A stretch of DNA of 33,585 nucleotides from Candidatus Krumholzibacteriia bacterium (lineage in GTDB: Bacteria; Krumholzibacteriota; Krumholzibacteriia; LZORAL124-64-63): contig JANTFX010000024.1 in the NCBI GenBank assembly GCA_024763215.1, positions 1-33,585 on the forward strand. The letters are read 5' to 3'. The notes beneath the pieces were generated by a model that was given only the letters and a program-made list of their open reading frames with translations, searched no databases and had not been told where the DNA came from. A program made the position numbers and the translations under genes. Positions within the stretch are counted from its first letter, which is position 1. Every line of letters starts with the position of its first letter. Positions 29,258 through 33,585 of the stretch are shown piece by piece.

Positions 29258-29998
29258 ATGGCGACGAAGAAACAACCCGAGACCCTCACCGATCTTCTGA
29301 AGACCCTCGAGCGGAGCACGGATCTGCGCAGCCTGGCTCGGGATTGCGGGCTTTCGGTCCGGGAACTGCGGCGGCGCCTGGCCATCTGGAGGCGTGCCGT
29401 CGTCGCGGCCGAACCCGGCTCAGTGCCCGAGGCGGACCGTTCCAGGCCGGATGGGCCTTCGGCGGGGTCCAAGGCCGGCCGCAAGGCGAGCCCCAAGGCG
29501 AGCCCCAAGGCGAGCCCCAAGAAGGACGATCCGGGAACCGGGGACCTGACGGACGCGTCCTTGATCGACAGCAACCCGCTGCCCGCCAAAGGATCCCGGA
29601 TACTGGAGGTGTTCACCGACGGAGCCAGCAGGGGAAACCCCGGCCCAGCGTCCATCGGCATCGTCTTTCGCCAGAAGGGCGGACCGACCCTGGCCGTGCA
29701 CAGCGAGTGCATCGGCAGGGCCACCAACAACATGGCCGAGTACAGGGCCGTGGTCACCGCTCTGGAGCACTGCGTGCGCTGGCAGGTGGGCAAGGTCCAC
29801 CTGTTCATGGACAGCGAGTTGATCGTGCGCCAGCTGAAGGGGATCTATCGGGTCAAGAGCCAGGATCTGAGGCCCCTGTACCAGCAGGCGGTCTTTCTGA
29901 CCCGCAAGCTGGAAGAGTTCAAGGTCACCCACGTCAAGCGGGCCCTGAACCAGGAAGCCGATGCCCTGGCCAACAAGGCCCTGGACGCCCGCAAGTGA
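29258..29998 (+). CDS. RNase HI-type nuclease with N-terminal extension
   Basis: The C-terminal part (about 114-246) is an RNase HI fold that cuts the RNA strand of RNA-DNA hybrids. All four catalytic acids are in place: Asp121 (FTDGASRGNPGPAS), Glu161 (NNMAEYRAV), Asp185 (MDSELIVRQLKG) and Asp235 (NQEADALAN). The GNPGPAS and NNMAEY forms are those of the single-domain RVT_3/RnhA-like branch. The first 45 residues (LTDLLKTLERSTDLRSLARD onward) look like a helix-turn-helix, not the usual hybrid-binding domain. It is joined by a basic linker with three KASP repeats (residues 76-88). GGAAAGG is 5 bases before the ATG. Confidence 0.88.
   Translation: MATKKQPETLTDLLKTLERSTDLRSLARDCGLSVRELRRRLAIWRRAVVAAEPGSVPEADRSRPDGPSAGSKAGRKASPKASPKASPKKDDPGTGDLTDASLIDSNPLPAKGSRILEVFTDGASRGNPGPASIGIVFRQKGGPTLAVHSECIGRATNNMAEYRAVVTALEHCVRWQVGKVHLFMDSELIVRQLKGIYRVKSQDLRPLYQQAVFLTRKLEEFKVTHVKRALNQEADALANKALDARK
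29483..29518 (+). repeat. Three tandem 12-bp repeats in the RNase HI linker
   Basis: AAGGCGAGCCCC occurs three times without interruption (29483-29494, 29495-29506, 29507-29518) and encodes KASP each time. The copies are identical, so recent duplication and length variation are likely; the 12-bp unit keeps the frame. Confidence 0.95.
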
Positions 29999-30027
29999 CC
30001 TCGCCGCGAGGCTGAGCCGGATTCGAC

Positions 30028-30056
30028 GAGGGCTCTCGCCCTCCGCTGCAGTTTTT
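30028..30056 (+). terminator. Probable terminator after the RNase HI gene
   Basis: GAGGGC-TCTC-GCCCTC (30028-30043) is followed after 8 bases by TTTTT (30052-30056). The gap between stem and T run is longer than ideal. A second small hairpin, CCTCG-CCG-CGAGG, is at 29999-30011. Confidence 0.5.
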
Positions 30057-30058
30057 CC

Positions 30059-30087
30059 GGGACAAGATCCCCCGTTGGGTTTATCAT
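30059..30087 (+). promoter_or_regulatory. Promoter of rnpB
   Basis: GGGACA (30059-30064, 4 of 6 to the consensus) and TATCAT (30082-30087) are spaced by 17 bases. The -10 lies 6 bases before the first base of the P1 helix, where the RNA should begin. Confidence 0.65.
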
Positions 30088-30093
30088 GCCTGT

Positions 30094-30480
30094 GTGAGAA
30101 GTCGGGGAGGCAGTCGCGTCTCTTCCAACCTTTGGTTAGGGAGGTTCGAGGAAAGTCCGAGCTCCGCAGGGCAGGGTGCTGGCTAACGGCCAGGGGGAGT
30201 GATCCCACGGAAAGTGCCACAGAAAACATACCGCTGCGGCCCCGGTCGCAGTAAGGGTGAAAAGGCGAGGTAAGAGCTCACCGCGCCGCCGGTGACGGCG
30301 GTGGCAGGGTAAACCCCACCTGGAGCAAGACCAAATAGGGGAGGATGAGGCGGCCCGCCTCGTTCGGACTCCCGGGTAGGTCGCTTGAGGCCGGCGGCAA
30401 CGTCGGTCCCAGATACATGATTGCCGCTCCAGCGCCCCGGCGCCGGAGTAACAGAACTCGGCTTACGACCGGCTTCTCAC
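30094..30480 (+). ncRNA. rnpB: RNase P RNA, bacterial type A
   Basis: The catalytic RNA that matures tRNA 5' ends. The 12-bp P1 helix pairs 30094-30105 (GTGAGAAGTCGG) with 30469-30480 (CCGGCTTCTCAC) and sets the ends. Universal parts are seen in order: P4 5' strand with GAGGAAAGTCCG at 30148-30159, the AAAGTGCCACAGAAA region, GTAAGGGTGAAAAGG, AGAGCTCACCG, the GGTAAACCCCACC segment of the P15 region that binds the tRNA CCA end, GATACATGATTGCC, and P4 3' strand ACAGAACTCGGCTTAC at 30451-30466. The layout is ancestral type A, about 387 bases. It has its own promoter and follows the RNase HI gene. Confidence 0.97.
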
Positions 30481-30495
30481 GCTATCCATGCTGAT

Positions 30496-30515
30496 GGCGG
30501 TTGCTTGCAGCCGCC
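30496..30515 (+). terminator. Hairpin downstream of rnpB
   Basis: GGCGGTTG and CAGCCGCC form an 8-bp stem (one G-U) with loop CTTG, 15 bases after the RNA. No T-tract follows, so it may define a processed 3' end or attenuate read-through into recJ. Confidence 0.4.
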
Positions 30516-30681
30516 TGGTGACGGGAAAAGGTTCCCGCGGGGCACCGTCGTGCCTGCAGGGGGCCCGGTTGGAGGCGTGTTGAAGACCGATCCGGCATAC
30601 GCGGAACTACCGGCGGTGGGTGTATTCTCGGGGCGTCCCTGGTCGCGCGGCGAAGCCGCGGACGCGGATGTGATCGCTTCC

Positions 30682-32454
30682 ATGCATCGCCAGATCCCCC
30701 TGGATTTTCAGGTCTCCGACTGGTTGCTGCAGGTGCTCGCGGCCCGCGGGGTGACCTCGGGCAAGGACCTCGAGCGGTTCTTCTACCCTTCTCTCGACAA
30801 CCTCCACGACCCCTTCCTGCTGCAGGAGATGGATGCGGCGGTGGACCGCCTGTTCGAGGCCGCCAGGAACGGTGAGCGCGTGGCCGTCCACGGCGACTTC
30901 GACGTGGACGGGCTGACCGGCAGCGCCCTGCTCTACGAGACCATCACCGCCTTGAGCATCGATGGCTCACGGGTTCTGCCCGAGCCTCCCTTCATCCCTG
31001 ATCGCCTGATCGACGGCTACGGCCTGGCCGAACGAATGGTCAGGGAATGGGCGGGCCGCGGGGTGACGTTGCTGCTGACGGTCGACACCGGGGCGGCAGC
31101 GGTCAAGGAGATCGCCCTGGCGCGTGAACTGGGCATGGAAGTGGTGGTCCTGGACCATCACATCTTCGAAGAGAGGCCCGAGGCCACGGCCCTGGTCAAC
31201 CCCCGCCGGGAAGGATCCACCTACCCCAACCCGGAGCTCTGCGGGGTGGCGGTGGCCTTCAAGTTCGCCCAGGCCCTGGAGCTTGCCCGGCCCGGTTGCC
31301 TGCCCGAAGGCTTCCTCTCCTCGGTCCTGGACCTGGTGGCCCTGGGGCTGGTGGCGGACCAGATGTCCCTGGTGGGCGAGAACCGGATCCTGGTCAAGAA
31401 GGGGCTGGAGCTGTTCAATGACCGCAAGCGTATCCGGCCCGGGTTCGCCGCCCTGCTGCGCGTCAGCGGCCTGGACCGCGGCTTCCCTGTCACCACCGGA
31501 GAGTTCGCCTACCAGCTCGCCCCGCGGTTGAACGCCTGCGGCCGCATCGGCCGGGTGATGTCCGCCCTCGAGCTGCTGATCACCCACGATGCGGACAAGG
31601 CTCTCAAGCTGGCCCAGGAGGCCGACCGCACCAACACCCGCCGCAAGGAGCAGGACCTGATCCTCAAGGACGAGGCCATCGACATGGCCTTGCCGTTCGT
31701 CAAGCGCGGCGATCCGGGTCTGGTGCTGGCCTCTGCGGAGTGGCACAAGGGCATCATCGGCATCGGGGCGGCACGCCTGGTGGAGCAGTACCAGCTGCCT
31801 GTGGTCCTGGTGGCCATCGAGGGCGACGAGGCGCGCGGCTCGGTGCGCAGCGTGCCCCATATTGACGTGAAGGCCATCCTGGACCAGTGCGCGCGATTCC
31901 TGATCCGCCACGGCGGGCATGCCCAGGCCGCGGGCATGAGCCTGCGCACGCGGGACATCCCGGCCTTCCGGGAGGCATTCCTGGAAACCCTCCGCTCCCA
32001 GCCCGATACCGGTCCGGTGCCCGAGCACTACGACATGGACCTGTGCCTGGAGAACCTGAGCGCCCAGGACGTGGCGCGCCTGGTGCGCGAGTTGGAGAAC
32101 CTCGAGCCCTTCGGGGCGGGCAACCGCAAGCCCGTGTTCCGTTGCCGCGGCCTGCGTCTGCAGCGGCCGCCGACGAGCCTCAGCGGCGGCCTGCACCTGC
32201 GGTTCGCCTTCCGGGGCCCGTCGCAACAGGGGGGCGGGGACACTCCCGCCCTCAGCCGGGAATTCATCTCCTTCGGCACCGGCGAGGCCTGGCGGCGCAT
32301 GATTTCCGCCGGCAAGTTTGATACGGCCCATCTGATGGATATGGAATGGGATATCCTGTTCCAGATCGGCCGCAGCACCTTCCGGCCTCGCTCCGGCAAT
32401 TATGATCCGGTGCAGCAGCTGCTCGTGGATATCCGTCCGGTGGCGCCGCGATGA
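30682..32454 (+). CDS. recJ: Single-stranded-DNA-specific exonuclease RecJ
   Basis: RecJ is a 5'-3' single-strand exonuclease in recombination and repair. With ATG 30682 the product is 590 residues, the normal length. The DHH domain has motif I VHGDFDVDGLTG (Asp72, Asp74, Asp76), TVDTGAAAVKE, and the namesake DHH at 158-160. The DHHA1 part shows LNACGRIGR and GGHAQAAGMSLR; an OB-like domain follows. The frame is open back into rnpB, so the start is uncertain: TTG 30580, with GGAGG 4 bases before it, is an alternative, while 30682 lacks a Shine-Dalgarno but begins close to the conserved domain. The stop overlaps the rel/spoT start (ATGA). Confidence 0.93.
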   Translation: MHRQIPLDFQVSDWLLQVLAARGVTSGKDLERFFYPSLDNLHDPFLLQEMDAAVDRLFEAARNGERVAVHGDFDVDGLTGSALLYETITALSIDGSRVLPEPPFIPDRLIDGYGLAERMVREWAGRGVTLLLTVDTGAAAVKEIALARELGMEVVVLDHHIFEERPEATALVNPRREGSTYPNPELCGVAVAFKFAQALELARPGCLPEGFLSSVLDLVALGLVADQMSLVGENRILVKKGLELFNDRKRIRPGFAALLRVSGLDRGFPVTTGEFAYQLAPRLNACGRIGRVMSALELLITHDADKALKLAQEADRTNTRRKEQDLILKDEAIDMALPFVKRGDPGLVLASAEWHKGIIGIGAARLVEQYQLPVVLVAIEGDEARGSVRSVPHIDVKAILDQCARFLIRHGGHAQAAGMSLRTRDIPAFREAFLETLRSQPDTGPVPEHYDMDLCLENLSAQDVARLVRELENLEPFGAGNRKPVFRCRGLRLQRPPTSLSGGLHLRFAFRGPSQQGGGDTPALSREFISFGTGEAWRRMISAGKFDTAHLMDMEWDILFQIGRSTFRPRSGNYDPVQQLLVDIRPVAPR

Positions 32455-33585
32455 AACGCAAGGTCTCTGACCCGGAGGTCGACCTGACCGGTCTGATGGA
32501 GCAGATCCTGGCCAAGGTCCGCACCTACAACCACCAGGCCGACGAGGACAAGCTCTGGTTCGGCTTCCGCTTCGCCTCGGCCGCGCACGAGGGCCAGCTG
32601 CGCAAGAGCGGCGAACCCTTCTTCACCCACGCGCTGACGGTCACGGACATCCTGGCGGACCTGCGCCTGGACGTGGACACCCTGATCGCCGCCATGGTGC
32701 ACGACGTGGTGGAGGACACGCCGTACGAGCTGGAGGATATCCGCCAGCGGTTCGGACCGGACGTCGCCCACATGGTCGACGGGGTGACCAAGATCAGCTC
32801 GATCCGGATGGCCAACATCGAGGCCCGCAAGGCCGAGACCTACCGCAAGCTCGTGCTGGCCATCGCCCAGGATCCGCGCACCGTCCTGATCAAGCTGGCG
32901 GACCGGCTCCACAACATGCGGACGATCAGTTTCCTGCGCGAGGACCGGCAACAGGATATCGCCCAGGAGACCATGGACGTATACGCGCCCCTGGCCCACC
33001 GCTTCGGCATGGCGCGCATCAAGTGGGAGCTGGAGGACCTGGCCTTCAAGGTGCTGCAGCCGGAGCGCTACTTCGAGATCGAGTCGGGCATCAACCAGAC
33101 GCGCGCCGAGCGGGAGCGCCTGATCCAGCGCCTGGTGGACCCCCTGTTGAAGGCCCTGGAAGAGGCGGGGATCGAGTGCCGGATCTCGGGGCGGCCCAAG
33201 CATTTCTACTCCATCTTCCGCAAGATGAAGGCCCAGGAAATCGGGCTGGACCGGGTCTACGACCTGCTGGCCCTGCGGGTGGTCACGCGCACCAAGGCCG
33301 ACTGCTACCACGCCCTGGGCGTGCTGCACAGCCACTACCCGCCCCTGTCCGACCGGATCAAGGACTACATCGCCACGCCCAAGCCCAACGGCTACCAGTC
33401 CCTGCACTCGACCGTGCGCATCCCCGGCGGCAAGTACATCGAGGTGCAGATCCGTACCGAGGAGATGCACGAGCGCAGCGAGCTGGGCATCGCCGCGCAC
33501 TGGCGCTACAAGGAGGGCGGCGGCGCCGACAAGGCCGACCTGGTCGACATGGTCAAGTGGCTGCGGCAGATCATGGAGTGGGAGC
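32451..33585 (+). CDS. Bifunctional (p)ppGpp synthetase/hydrolase Rel/SpoT, 5' part
   Basis: The gene continues past the window; 378 codons are present. It makes and degrades the alarmone (p)ppGpp. The N-terminal HD hydrolase domain is intact, with His46 (HEGQLRKSGEPFFTH), His84-Asp85 and Glu88-Asp89 (HDVVEDT), and Asp151/Asn155 (KLADRLHNMRT). The synthetase domain follows with GRPKHFYSIFRKM, YDLLALRVV, RIKD (the RxKD form of bifunctional enzymes, against ExDD in synthetase-only RelA), YIATPKPNGYQSLH and VEVQIRTEEMHE. Both activities are therefore expected. The regulatory TGS and ACT parts lie beyond the end. ATG 32451 overlaps the recJ stop, so the two are translationally coupled. Confidence 0.95.
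   Translation, partial: MKRKVSDPEVDLTGLMEQILAKVRTYNHQADEDKLWFGFRFASAAHEGQLRKSGEPFFTHALTVTDILADLRLDVDTLIAAMVHDVVEDTPYELEDIRQRFGPDVAHMVDGVTKISSIRMANIEARKAETYRKLVLAIAQDPRTVLIKLADRLHNMRTISFLREDRQQDIAQETMDVYAPLAHRFGMARIKWELEDLAFKVLQPERYFEIESGINQTRAERERLIQRLVDPLLKALEEAGIECRISGRPKHFYSIFRKMKAQEIGLDRVYDLLALRVVTRTKADCYHALGVLHSHYPPLSDRIKDYIATPKPNGYQSLHSTVRIPGGKYIEVQIRTEEMHERSELGIAAHWRYKEGGGADKADLVDMVKWLRQIMEWE

Overview
The window is a gene-dense, high-GC bacterial chromosome segment holding about 26 protein genes, three tRNAs and the RNase P RNA. I see no insertion sequence, prophage, CRISPR array or integrase. Several features suggest a Gram-negative member of the wider FCB group, in a Krumholzibacteriota/Eiseniibacteriota-like candidate phylum. 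These are a secreted nuclease with an NPFNPTT-type FlgD/T9SS-like C-terminal domain, a DUF5683 protein, an outer-membrane porin ending in Phe, and small secreted proteins typical of such lineages. This placement is inference from gene style, not from a marker tree.

Layout. Bases 1-2563 carry the end of a phosphohexomutase (probably GlmM) and glmS, for amino-sugar synthesis. Bases 2640-4850 hold two tail-to-tail genes for unrelated secreted proteins: an AT-rich beta-helix protein and a small cohesin-like protein. Both end in almost the same short tag (W/F-G-S-V-K-x-L-F/Y-R). Bases 4894-6921 hold ridA, a selenocysteine tRNA (selC), a diacylglycerol-kinase-like gene and a DUF5683 gene. Bases 6978-18265 form a long same-strand housekeeping run: lepA, lepB, hemW, hrcA, grpE, dnaJ, rsmE, yqeY, cvpA, mutS2. 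Bases 18325-20978 encode a secreted endonuclease I with a sorting-type C-terminus and a porin. On the minus strand, 21056-23931 is a two-gene operon for an octaheme hydroxylamine-oxidoreductase-family cytochrome and a membrane hexaheme NapC/NirT-like partner. A 570-base AT-shifted spacer follows. Bases 24504-33585 hold dnaG, rpoD, tRNA-CAU (probably Ile2), tRNA-Val, a zinc-ribbon coiled-coil protein, an RNase HI with an unusual N-terminal extension, rnpB, recJ and the start of a bifunctional Rel/SpoT (runs off the end).

How it fits together. Most of the window is core information processing, protein quality control and stringent response. The accessory parts are the secreted proteins, the porin and the multiheme cytochromes. 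The cytochrome pair looks like a quinol-linked electron route into periplasmic nitrogen-oxide or hydroxylamine chemistry. The tRNA-Sec means the organism probably makes selenoproteins, although none is evident here.

Best leads for something new: the shared C-terminal tag on the two convergent secreted proteins; a related AT-rich operator-like sequence before the porin and in the cytochrome/dnaG spacer; and a long inverted repeat enclosing tRNA-Val.
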